Below, piece by piece: positions 1-9,400 of a DNA stretch of 64,000 nucleotides. The position numbers were made by a program, and so were the translations under genes. The notes beneath the pieces were generated by a model, which worked only from the letters and a program-made list of their open reading frames with translations, did no database searches and was not told where the DNA came from. The stretch comes from Tulasnella sp. 424. Lineage: Eukaryota > Basidiomycota > Agaricomycetes > Cantharellales > Tulasnellaceae. Position 1 is the first letter of the stretch, and every line of letters begins with the position of its first letter. The stretch lies in the NCBI GenBank assembly GCA_019633425.1, contig WSUB01000033.1:1-64000 (forward strand), in the 5' to 3' direction.

Positions 1-1505
1 TATGGACCGTGACGATCTTAACATGCGTCCCGTTTCAGCCGTCAATTCCCCCATCCAGTGGAAAGGGACCAAACCACGGAGTTCCATCGACTGAGCTGTT
101 GCTGCAGACTGGAAGGCTGCATTCCGATCAGGCTAGGCTTGAAAAGGCTACCTCGCTGTTCCAGGAAGCACTCTCTCGCGCGAGGTCTGAAGGGAACCAA
201 AGCGCAGCCGCAAAGGCATTGGAGCTCCTAGGAGGTGTCTACCACTCTCAATCGAAATGCACCCAGGCAGAGGACTCATACACCCAAGCACAAGAGATCT
301 ACGCTCGTGTTAGTGATGACCTGGGTCGAGCAAACACATTGGATGGGCTGGGAGACGTCTACCGACTTCAGTCAAAATACACCCAGGCAGAAGAGTCGTA
401 CATCCGAGCGCAAGAAATCGACGCTCGTCTCGGTAATGACCACAGTCAAGCGCACACGTTATTTGGGCTGGGAGACCTCTACCGCGATCAATCCAAAAAC
501 ACCCAGGCAGAAGAGTCATACACCCGAGCGCACGAAATTTACGCTCGTTTCGGTAACGACCTGGGTCAAGCGAATACGTTGCTTGGGCTGGGAGACCTCT
601 ACCGTGGTCAATCTAAATACACCCAGGCAGAAGAGTCGTACACCCGAGCGCAAGAAATGTACGCTCGTTTCGGCAACGACCTTCGTCAAGCGAATACGTT
701 GCTTGGGCTGGGAGACCTCTACCGCGATCAATCCAAATACACCCAGGCAGAAGAGGTGTACACCCGAGCGCAAGAAATCTACGCTCGTTTCGGTAACGGC
801 CTGGGTCAAGCGAACACGTTGCTTGGGCTAGGAGTCGCCTACCGTGCTCAATACAAATACACTCAGGCAGAAGAGTCGTACACTCGAGCGCAAGAAATGT
901 ACGCTCGCCTCGGTAATGACGTCGGTCAAGCGCACACGTTAGAAAAGCTGGGAGAGCTTTACCGACTTCAATCGAAATACACCCAGGCAGAAGAGTCGTA
1001 CGCCCGAGCGCGAGAAATCTACGCTCGCGTCGATGATGACCTGGGTCGAGCGAACACGTTGGATGGGCTGGGAGACGTCTACCGCGGTCAGTCCAAATAC
1101 ACCCAGGCAGAAGAGTTGTACACCCGAGCGCAAGAAATCTACGCTCGCCTCGGTAATGACAATGGTCAAGCGCACACGTTGGATAGGCTGGGAGACGTCT
1201 ACCGCGATCAATCGAAATACACCCAGGCAGAAGAGTCGTACACCCGAGCGCAAGAAATGTACGCTCGTACCGGTAATGACCTGGGTCGAGCGAACGTTCT
1301 ATGTGGTCTTGGTCACCTGTACCAGGAGCAAGGTCGAAACGCTGGGGCGGTGTTACACTATGCGGAGGCAAAAGATTTATTTGCTCAGATTGGAAGAACT
1401 AGAAATGAGGTGGATGCCGCCCGTTGGCTCACGATTGTGTCACTAGACAGAACCTGTCGACGCCCTGAGCTCGTGCATCCGTCCACCTCAATATCCCGTT
1501 CATAA
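1..1505 (+). CDS. TPR-repeat protein, 3' portion (5' end outside window)
   Basis: An open frame runs from the left edge to a stop at 1503-1505. It encodes a divergent TPR-like helix pair, then nine nearly identical 40-residue repeats (about residues 81-440), then one divergent repeat and a short tail. Each repeat carries the pattern QSKYTQAEESYTRAQEIYAR followed by GNDLGQANTLLGLGDLYR, which is the helix-turn-helix layout of tetratricopeptide/kinesin-light-chain-type repeats. In mushrooms such arrays usually form the C-terminal part of P-loop NTPase (NACHT/NB-ARC-like) or kinase proteins and serve as protein-binding scaffolds. The N-terminal domain is not visible here, so the function of the whole protein is unknown. 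The first in-frame ATG (position 9) is preceded by uncaptured sequence. A CAG at about 39-41 may be a splice acceptor, so the true 5' exons probably lie to the left. I am confident of the TPR nature but not of the full-length role. Confidence 0.75.
   Translation, partial: WTVTILTCVPFQPSIPPSSGKGPNHGVPSTELLLQTGRLHSDQARLEKATSLFQEALSRARSEGNQSAAAKALELLGGVYHSQSKCTQAEDSYTQAQEIYARVSDDLGRANTLDGLGDVYRLQSKYTQAEESYIRAQEIDARLGNDHSQAHTLFGLGDLYRDQSKNTQAEESYTRAHEIYARFGNDLGQANTLLGLGDLYRGQSKYTQAEESYTRAQEMYARFGNDLRQANTLLGLGDLYRDQSKYTQAEEVYTRAQEIYARFGNGLGQANTLLGLGVAYRAQYKYTQAEESYTRAQEMYARLGNDVGQAHTLEKLGELYRLQSKYTQAEESYARAREIYARVDDDLGRANTLDGLGDVYRGQSKYTQAEELYTRAQEIYARLGNDNGQAHTLDRLGDVYRDQSKYTQAEESYTRAQEMYARTGNDLGRANVLCGLGHLYQEQGRNAGAVLHYAEAKDLFAQIGRTRNEVDAARWLTIVSLDRTCRRPELVHPSTSISRS
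249..1328 (+). repeat. Tandem array of nine 120-bp units encoding TPR repeats
   Basis: Exactly 1080 bp, nine units of 120 bp each, starting at the CAA (Gln) codon of the QSK motif. The frame is kept throughout. Units differ by scattered substitutions, mostly at the residues after EIYAR and before GLGD, with no indels. DNA identity between units is high, which suggests recent unequal crossing-over or gene conversion. The units on either side (before 249 and after 1329) are much more diverged. Confidence 0.9.
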
Positions 1506-1829
1506 TCCCATCCCAGCAATAGCTCGCTTATTCGTACTCTCCGCCTTCAAGCTGTAAACTATTTTGATACCGTGTTCTATCCCCTCTCTTCCGGCTAGTT
1601 ATTTTTGTATAGACGACGACGTCCAGAACAGCATCTAATCCACTTTGACAGTACCTCACTCTGCATGACTCATCTGTAATTTGATAGTTTACCTACCAGT
1701 GTCATTGCTTTCTACAGGATCGGATCTCCCACTTCTGGGCTGCATGCCCCGCTAGAGCGACGTATTTTAGAACGATTCTGGCGACTATGGCGACGGGTTA
1801 TTTATTCTCTACCGAACCGAAGCTTTTAC
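1506..1829. other. Gene-free spacer
   Basis: No supported coding or RNA feature is seen between the TPR gene stop and the decayed TPR sequence that follows. Confidence 0.5.
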
Positions 1830-2980
1830 CAAACCCCGGTACTCAAGTGGGCTCGGAGTCCAGGTTTCAAGGAAGCGCACGAGATCCACTCTCGCATCGG
1901 CAATGACCAGGGTGCCCCAAATGCGTTGCACGGTCTGGAACAAATATATCGCGACCAGTCTAGGTATCGGGAGGCAGAGAAGGCTGTTACGGAAGTGCAC
2001 AATTGTACAAGATCCACTCTTGCATTGGCAATAACAACGGTGCTGCGAGCGCGTTAGTCGGCTTAGGGAACACCCATCGCGCTCAGTCAAGGACCAGCAG
2101 GCCGAACAGGCTTTTAAGATGCCTACAACATCTACTCTCGCATTTGAGACGACCTTGGCACCGGGGACACGTTACGGAGTCTCGCAATGCTTTATAGTGA
2201 CCAGGGCAGATTACGACGAGGCCTAGCAGCCGCTTCTGACAATCATACTGAGGACGGTGACAGCAAAGCTCGAACACTGCCAGCCGGGGGAGACCATCAT
2301 ACCCAGCGGAGATACCGCGAGGCCGAAGAGGCCGTAACCAAAGCCCTTGCCATCTGGATCAGCATTGGCAATGAGGAAGGTCAAGTGGGCGCTTTGCTGC
2401 CTTCGAAAGGCACCTTCAAGTCTCAATCAAGGGACGACGAAGAAGAGGATGCTCTCATTCAGGCTGAAGTTATATGTGCCGGACTCGGTCATGGCGTATC
2501 TCATGCTACGACATCGGACCAGTTCGAAGATGTCCACCTCGCGCAGGAAACGTTTGACGAGGCCGAGCGGTGTTACCGCCTTGCCCAAGCTATATTCTCG
2601 AGCATGGACGACGTTCGCGGTGAAGCAACTGAGTTGCTTAGCCTTAGAGTGTTGTACGGCCACCAGGATTGACAGGAGAAAGCGGAGGAGCGTTTCGCCG
2701 ACGCGAGTGTAGCATACATATGCTAGGATTGGAGACGCGGATGGTGAAGCCAAGGTCTTGGATGGACTGACAGGAGCGTACGCTCTGCAACGCAAATTTG
2801 TCGATGCGAGGTGAAAGCCCGCGAAATATACGCGCAAATGGGGTGGCTGATAAGTCAGATGTGTAAAATGATTTGAGAACTCCTCGAGGGTTTGGACCAA
2901 CACTCGAGTCCATGCTAGCGGGTCGTTTCCAGCCATAGCGGCCCACCTCCTGTGATGAGGTAGGCCTGTAGCCTGAAGCA
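1830..2980 (+). pseudogene. Decayed TPR-repeat sequence
   Basis: Several plus-strand frames in turn show TPR-like peptides, but no single frame stays open. One frame around 1870-2000 reads like the repeats upstream (HEIHSRIGNDQG, then GLEQIYRDQSRYREAEKAV). Another at 2187-2672 contains RRYREAEEAVTKALAIWISI and FDEAERCYRLAQAIFSSMDD. Further remnants (for example DARxKAREIYAQ near 2810-2835) follow after stops. The pieces are spaced about 120 bp apart, as expected for the same repeat family, and are broken by stops and frameshifts. This is best read as a dead relative or the eroded 3' extension of the upstream TPR gene. Introns could rescue short parts, but no convincing exon chain is apparent. 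Confidence 0.6.
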
Positions 2981-3733
2981 CGCTTCAAAAGGCTAATGGC
3001 TCTCTTTTTCAGACGCTCTCCGGATTTTTCTCCCGCTTCTTCTCGTAAACATTTCTTTCGGCTATGTCCAATGTCGCTTAGGGCATTGCAAACACTTCTT
3101 CATCCATCGTTTTCGCACGCATGCACATGCCTCCTCGTGCCTTAGCTGCGTCCCAGACGACGCTTCTTCTTTTGGCCTTTGCCCAACGGCCATAGCCGGG
3201 GGACGTCTAAGGCTCTCAAATGAGGGTTCAGGCCAGCTGCGAAAATAGCCCTTAGTCCAAGCCCCGCTTCGATCAAAGAACATCTGTGCCCAGATGACCA
3301 TGACAGTTTGACCAGCGACTACTCCATCAAGTGCTTGCCAACACCTCAATGCAATACATACAAAGTCCGCCAGCAGCTTCTGTAGGCCTTTACCCTCGAA
3401 AATGAACATGCATTAATACTACTTTACAGTTCCTCCGCTATCTTGCGACTGTCGGCTGCTCCAGCGAGAGCTACAGGTTTCAGAAAGATGTATTCGCGAG
3501 GCTAGCAGGTTTCTACTACCTGCTATGTCCTTCGCAGCGATGTTTTAGGGATAGATGCCAGTCCCCGGATACACCAATGAACACCGCCAACATCCTCCCG
3601 TTCTTCGTCCAGGACTAACGATGCTACGAAGGACAACGCTTCTTCTTCTTATCTTTCGCATCCCGCACAACGCTCCCCCTCACCGCCAACCAGTATCAGA
3701 GCTCTTTCATATCATTGGAGTTGCGAGACTCGT
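2981..3733. other. Gene-free spacer
   Basis: Short open frames only; none resembles a known protein. No RNA gene or mobile element was recognised. Confidence 0.4.
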
Positions 3734-5475
3734 TTATAGCCTGCTCATACTAGAAGGAAGATCGCCTTGTTCCGCTTTGATTTGGGCAAGAAGAGAGGCA
3801 TGCCACACGTCCAACGAGATGGTCTGAAACGAAGACCAGGACTCCTCCAAGGAAACCACGGCTTCTGAAAGCTCTCCGCGTCGCTGCTGAAATTTAGCCA
3901 AGCCGATAAAACTCTTGGCCAGCACAAAGGTTTGAATCGTCCTTCGGGCGAATGCAATCGAGTCTTTTAATATATCCTCTGCCTTTCCATAACTCCCCTG
4001 GCCAAACTTAATAGTGTCCAGGGCATAGAGACCTTCGCAGACTACCGTATCGTATCCAATTTTGCGTGCAGTCTCGCGAGACGTAGTGAGGACGGTCGTG
4101 GCTTTGGAAATGTCCGCGACCTCCCAGAGAAGGTATCCGATGGCTTGTGTGACGTTGACCTCGCCCAACTTGTCACCGCTTTTCAACGAGAGCGTCCTCC
4201 AAGGCAAATAAAGCTTGGTCATTGCGACGTTCCCGTCTGTGAATCTCCCCGATTCTATCAGGGCACCGCACAACGCCGACGTCGTTCTCGTGGATGCGAA
4301 AAGTTTCCAAAGTGGCAAAGCCTCATCTTCCCGGGACTGCATCGCAAGGCTGTGGCCGGTCCAGTATCCGGCATCAGCGACGCCAAGGTCATCTATACAA
4401 AAACATGTCAACCACGTTCAATGATTGCAATTTATAGAGAGTATGAACTCACGAGGGACGTGACAGTAGTCCGGCACATGCAACTTGTGTGTCGCTGTTC
4501 AGACAAGGTGGACCAGCATCTCGTCATCAACTCCCATAGCTGCAAACAATCGCCGAGACGGGAGGCCCCGTCAACTTGTGGACTTGGGCTTTCGAAGATC
4601 TTGCGGATGATGGCGTAGTCGGCAACTGTATCCTGATATGGCATTTCACCTGTCATTATCTGGTTTAGGGCTGCTTTTCAGATTACAGTCAAACGCCATG
4701 ACGAAGGTTGAACCAAACAGGCCCACGCATATTCATCGCTACTTGGACTCAGGGGGCCCTCCATCAAGCAATTCCGGGCTACACCAACGGATCGACCCTT
4801 TGAAGCCCGTTGACATCTCGAGTCGTCCGAGTCCACTATCTTCAGAAATACGCGCTAGGCCGAAATCGCAGAAGATGGCCCTACAGTTAGCATTAACAAG
4901 GACATTGGCTATTTTGTGGGTTGTTTGAGAACAGATGGTCGCACATGAATAGACGGCACCGCTTACAGACTTGACGTGTCAAAGCATCGATACTGTCGTG
5001 AATCTGGAGCGACAATTGTCCGCCATCCGTCACGAACATGCTGGATAGACTCACAAGTGACAACTGTTCCGGTACTTCCAACTGGCGCCGCTTTACGGAG
5101 TCCTTTATATTGCCGTGCGGCTCCCATGGTGAAAAGAGCCAAGCTTCCGCACGTTCAAAGTCGGCGTAAAATCCGATGAATTTAGCAATGCCTTTGTGTT
5201 CTTCGAGGCCTGACCAAACAAGCAGCTCTTTCGTGAAGGCCTGCCAAAGGTCACCGCTGCCGTTAGCAACTACTTCTACCAGACATAGGTAGGAAGGTGT
5301 GCAGATCCACCCTCTTGGTCTCGAAAGGATCATCAGCAGCCGAAATTCGTATCTGCTTGACGGCGACTATCTAAGGTGGGCCATTGAGATGCCGCGCCAA
5401 GTATGCTGGAAGATAGGCGAACTCATATAGCTCGGCCTTTTGCACAATGTCCTATCCTCCCGCGCGTCTATACGG
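3734..5475 (-). CDS. Protein kinase-like / TPR protein, probably degenerating
   Basis: Minus-strand exons read as a mushroom-type protein kinase followed by TPR-like helices. In order: IVAVKQIRIS (the VAVK lysine of the N-lobe, about 5360), TKELLVWSGLEEHKGIAKFI and LFSPWEPHGN (N-lobe to hinge, about 5120-5250), then SNVLVNANCRAIFCDFG (catalytic/DFG segment, about 4860-4920, reached through a 58-nt intron). Next comes TGEMPYQDTVADYAIIRKIF with LWELMTRCW (C-lobe, 4560-4656) and a 225-residue helical TPR-like region (3734-4411). The HRD/HGD catalytic-loop motif expected just before the NVLV segment is not visible, and the glycine-rich loop region upstream contains a stop. It may be a pseudokinase or a pseudogene. 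The stop at 3734-3736 is clear; the 5' end is approximate. Its TPR part and position beside the TPR array suggest a local cluster of this family. Confidence 0.5.
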
Positions 5476-5697
5476 GTCCCAAATAAACACGATTCTTCCG
5501 CGCTCGACGTGATATTGCTTCAGGCGTTCGAATGCTTCTTCCTAGGCGATAGGACGATCAACCACAGCTTCAAGCCTGACTTACCACAGCTTCTCTTCTC
5601 AGCGAATACCTTTGGGCATCATCCAGATCACAGCTGGCCACAGGGACTCCTACCTATGAATGTTTCCCAGTGGTGATACGAGCAAGCTTCTAGTGGG

Positions 5698-6256
5698 TAC
5701 GGTAGACGGATCATCCGCGGTTGAATTCACGCGCGGCTCACCCCTCGACCACGTCGCCTTCCCATATCCCCCGCGACTACAATACACCCAAACTCGCGTC
5801 CCTTTTTAGATACAAAATAGCGCAAAATGGGGGGGAGGCAAAAAAAAAAAGCGGAAAAGGATGTCCGATATAACCCCGCGTGCCGGACCTGGAGAGTTTC
5901 ATCTCTCAGAAGATGCAAATTTGGCGCAGTTTCGGATCATTCTGTACAATATTTACGATCAATATCGCAGGATTCACGTGTGCTCAATTGACCATATCCA
6001 AATCTACAAGATACTATCTACCTATTGTATCAGGAACTCTGCCGCTCGAGGGTTGGCACGCGGGGTTTATCGGCAATACCGGACATTTATATTCGATTTT
6101 CATGTTTTTGGCCCCCCCCCCCCCCCAATTTTTGCGCTACTTTGTATCTCTATGCGAGTTTCGGTGTATTGTAGTCGCGGGGGATGTGGGAAGGTGACGT
6201 GGTCGAGGGGTGAGCCACGCGAAGCGAATTCAGCCGCGGACGATCCGTCGACCGTA
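5698..6256. mobile_element. 559-bp palindromic non-autonomous DNA transposon (foldback/MITE-like)
   Basis: Two long inverted arms face each other. The left arm starts TACGGTAGACGGATC at 5698. The right arm, read from the other strand, starts TACGGTCGACGGATC at 6256. Similarity continues through CTCACCCCTCGACCACGTC, CCCCCGCGACTACAATACAC and AAACTCGC, then past a G/C homopolymer (7 G at 5829-5835 against 15 C at 6112-6126), and into CCCCGCGTGCC at about 5873-5883, matched near 6055-6065. Arms are therefore about 190-205 bp around a core of about 165 bp. The hexamer AGTGGG flanks both ends (5692-5697 and 6257-6262) and fits a target-site duplication. No transposase frame is present, so mobilisation would need an autonomous partner. 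The superfamily is not assigned. Confidence 0.85.
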
Positions 6257-6414
6257 AGTGGGAGTTTGGTGTCGAGGTTGAAGCGGCTATTCATTTCGAG
6301 TGGCCACTACGTTCTCACCGTATTCGGCTCACAAGGCTTGACAGACACGTAGACACACGAGTCTATTATTCATTTACATGGTATTAAAGTCTTCAATCTC
6401 CGGCTCATGTAGGG

Positions 6415-9400
6415 TCATGATCCCGACGACCCAGCGACTGGGTTGCGCTGCGAGGTCACGGTTGGCTCTTGAACCACGTCTTCCATCACAATGTCGGCAA
6501 TATCAACAAAGAGGTCTGGGAAGAGTACTTCAAGCATCTGCTCTGCACCAGGAATCTGCCGTTCGCGGAAGTTAGCTCCACCCGAGAAGAGTTTGGACCA
6601 AGAAGCACGTACAAAGTCGCCCTTCAGGAGCTTCTTGTCTTTTGTTGGCGCCTCAACTTTCTGGTGTTCAATCACTGCGGCAGCAGCCAGATCAACGGCG
6701 GTCGTAGCATTGGATGTTGTATACAATGATGTCCCTTTTCGTGCTGCAATATCGAGGATATTCTCCTCGACAGTGTCTATTGAGGAGAGAAGGAACCGTC
6801 AACCCAGCAATTCGCAGTCCTGTCAGCAACAAAAGCAACCTATGGCATAGTAGCAATAAACTTCTGTCTCTTCTTTTTGCCTGGAAATGAATTTCGTTAG
6901 ACGTGAAGTCCGAAGGGGGGTACCTGAGGTGAGCCTACCCCAGACGGTCAACACGAGCTATGGCCTGAATCTCGAACGAGATGTTGACAGTGGGCTAAAA
7001 GGGGTCACGTTAGAGAAATAAGTACCTCGCCGAACGTTGTTCTTACCTCCACGAGCATGATCCGTTTGGCGCAGGTCAAGTTCAACCCACTATTTTCCCT
7101 TTCACCGTGAAGCAAGAGTACCCGAATCCCGGCATTAGTCCGGAACTGGTGCGCGGCCGTCCGCTTTCCCGCGTTCGCATCAATCCTGATACAGCCGATC
7201 CCGTTTGCTGCTAGCGCATGCTCGATGACTAGCATGAAGAAACGGCGGACACAGAGTATCAATGGGGGACGATCGAACGCTTAATCCGAAGGACTCACTA
7301 TGCAAGCTATCAGCCCAGGCACTGAACACGATGGATTTTGCTCCAGGGTCTGTTTCTTCGATCAGCAAGAGATGGCGAACGAGGGTTTGGATCTTTGCGC
7401 CGTATCGACCCGGGTGGCCGAAACTTTCGACCTTGGTGAGCGCTTCCAAAGACTCGGAAGAGATGGTGTTGTACTTGATAGCCTTGAGGCCAGCTCCACT
7501 CTTGAGATCGGCTTCCTCCTTCCGTAGGTGTTCAACTTGTTCCTCTGTCGACCTCCCGAAGGTTATACGATGAGTCTCGCCACCCTGGTTGTCAGCTCGG
7601 CAGTCTAACAGAAATCCCAGGATCAAACTCGACTTTGAAGCTGCGGAAACACATTTCCACTACTTACTAGGACAAGGGAAGGCCGCTCCGTAGTGCTTCT
7701 TCCGCCAGAGTTGGAGGCACTCATCGCAGTAAATATGGCCGCACACAAGGAGGTAGCCCGTCTCAAAGTCGCAGTTGCAGATACCACATTCCTTATCTTC
7801 TTCTCTCATGTCTTCTGACTTTTGGGCGATGTATTGAAGGAACCGTTGCCGAGCGCCTTTGGTACGGACGGAATCTTCGAGCCTCCGGATTTGTTCCTCA
7901 TTTTCCTCCAAGGCCTCTTGGATAGTTTGGTCTTCCAACACGATTTCTGCAACACTGTCGCTCAACTCCTGCAGTTGCCTGAAATACGCGATTCGTCCAT
8001 TGAAGGCGGCCCGAAGAGGCGCCATCTCGTTTAGCATTCGATCGACAAGTCCGGCTAGATAGATAGGAAGTCAGCACATGACAACAAAAAAAAAGGTTCT
8101 GCGCCGCACTTTGTTCCTGGAGTATGCGACGAAGTCGTTTTGCCTCGTCCTTGGCAATCTGCTGTTCCATATCGCCCCCGATAATTTTTCCCAGGTCGAT
8201 CATGACGGACTGAAGGACAGGGAATCAAAGTTCAGGGCAGTTTCGGCCTCCATTAGCTGCGCATGTGCCTACTCGTAGTGCCCGGTTAGCAGGTAAATCC
8301 TCCTTGCACTCCTGTCGTTGCTGTTTCAGCAGCTTAGCCAGCTCTTGATCCTCGCCATTGTCAACGTCGACTACATTCTCTAACTCGACACCGTCATCGA
8401 ATGCTGCGGCCGCGCGGGCAGCTGCCTTGGTGTGTCTCAGACGTCTCTCTCGGTCGTCGTGAGCGGCAAGCGCGGTTCGCTGAAGATAACAGAACAGTTC
8501 ATAAGCCACATCCCACTAAGCAAAGCCAGTCCTCCTTACCTCTTGGTTAAGGACCTCTCTTCGGTCCGCCAACAAAGCACCATACGCAACCAAGTGCGCT
8601 TCCACCTCCCCTTGCACATCAAGGGCCCTCTGGTACTCATTCCCATCAGCCGACTCCCCCTCGGAAACGATCTTCTGTGTAAGCAGCTCGCAGATCTTGC
8701 CCCTCCACTCAAAGATCAACTTGCGTTGGAGGTCAAGAACATCCATAATTTGGTTAGCCTCGAAGAACAGGTTCTCGGTCTTGATTCCAGGCTTGGCCGC
8801 ATGCGAAAGGACGAGCTGTTTGCTGCTGACACCAGCTCGAATAACTTCTTGAGTGAGCCTTGCAATTGCGCGGTTGGCAGATTCTTCGGTGGCTGGAGAA
8901 CAGGACCAATTAGAAGAACGAAGCGATATGAGGGAAATGGGTGATGAGTACCGGTTTCCTTTCGAATCAGCGGAACGTGCACTCACTCTTCAACAAAGAC
9001 CTCCGTAAGGCCTCCGCGTTGCCATAGCTCTCCTCCTCCTCTTTCGCTTTACCAAGTTGATGGTAAAGATCACCCAAGGAAAACTCAATCCGGTGCAACA
9101 CGACTTGAGCCTCACGTATACGAGCCAACAACCCTTGCCGAGCGTGTCGATGTTCGTCTCCTTCAGCGCTGGCTGGGAGGAGCTCAGGGTTCGGAGAGGA
9201 ATCATCAACGGACTCGCTGCTAGTGGCTTTTCCCTTGCCTTTTAGATCACCGTTTGCGGCTCCTTGTTGGCCTTCATCGATTTGGCTGGTCCCGATGGCA
9301 GCGTTCTCCTCACCAGCTCGTGCGTTTGCATCTTTGATAAGCTGTTTGCCCTTTTCATCATGCTTTGCCAAAGTCTCTCTCAGTTCTTCGATAAGGTTGA

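Noticed and set aside
613..1371. Long minus-strand open frame over the TPR array
   Set aside because: It is the mirror of a 120-bp coding repeat; periodic sequence keeps the antisense frame open. The peptide is a Cys-rich repeat with no family.
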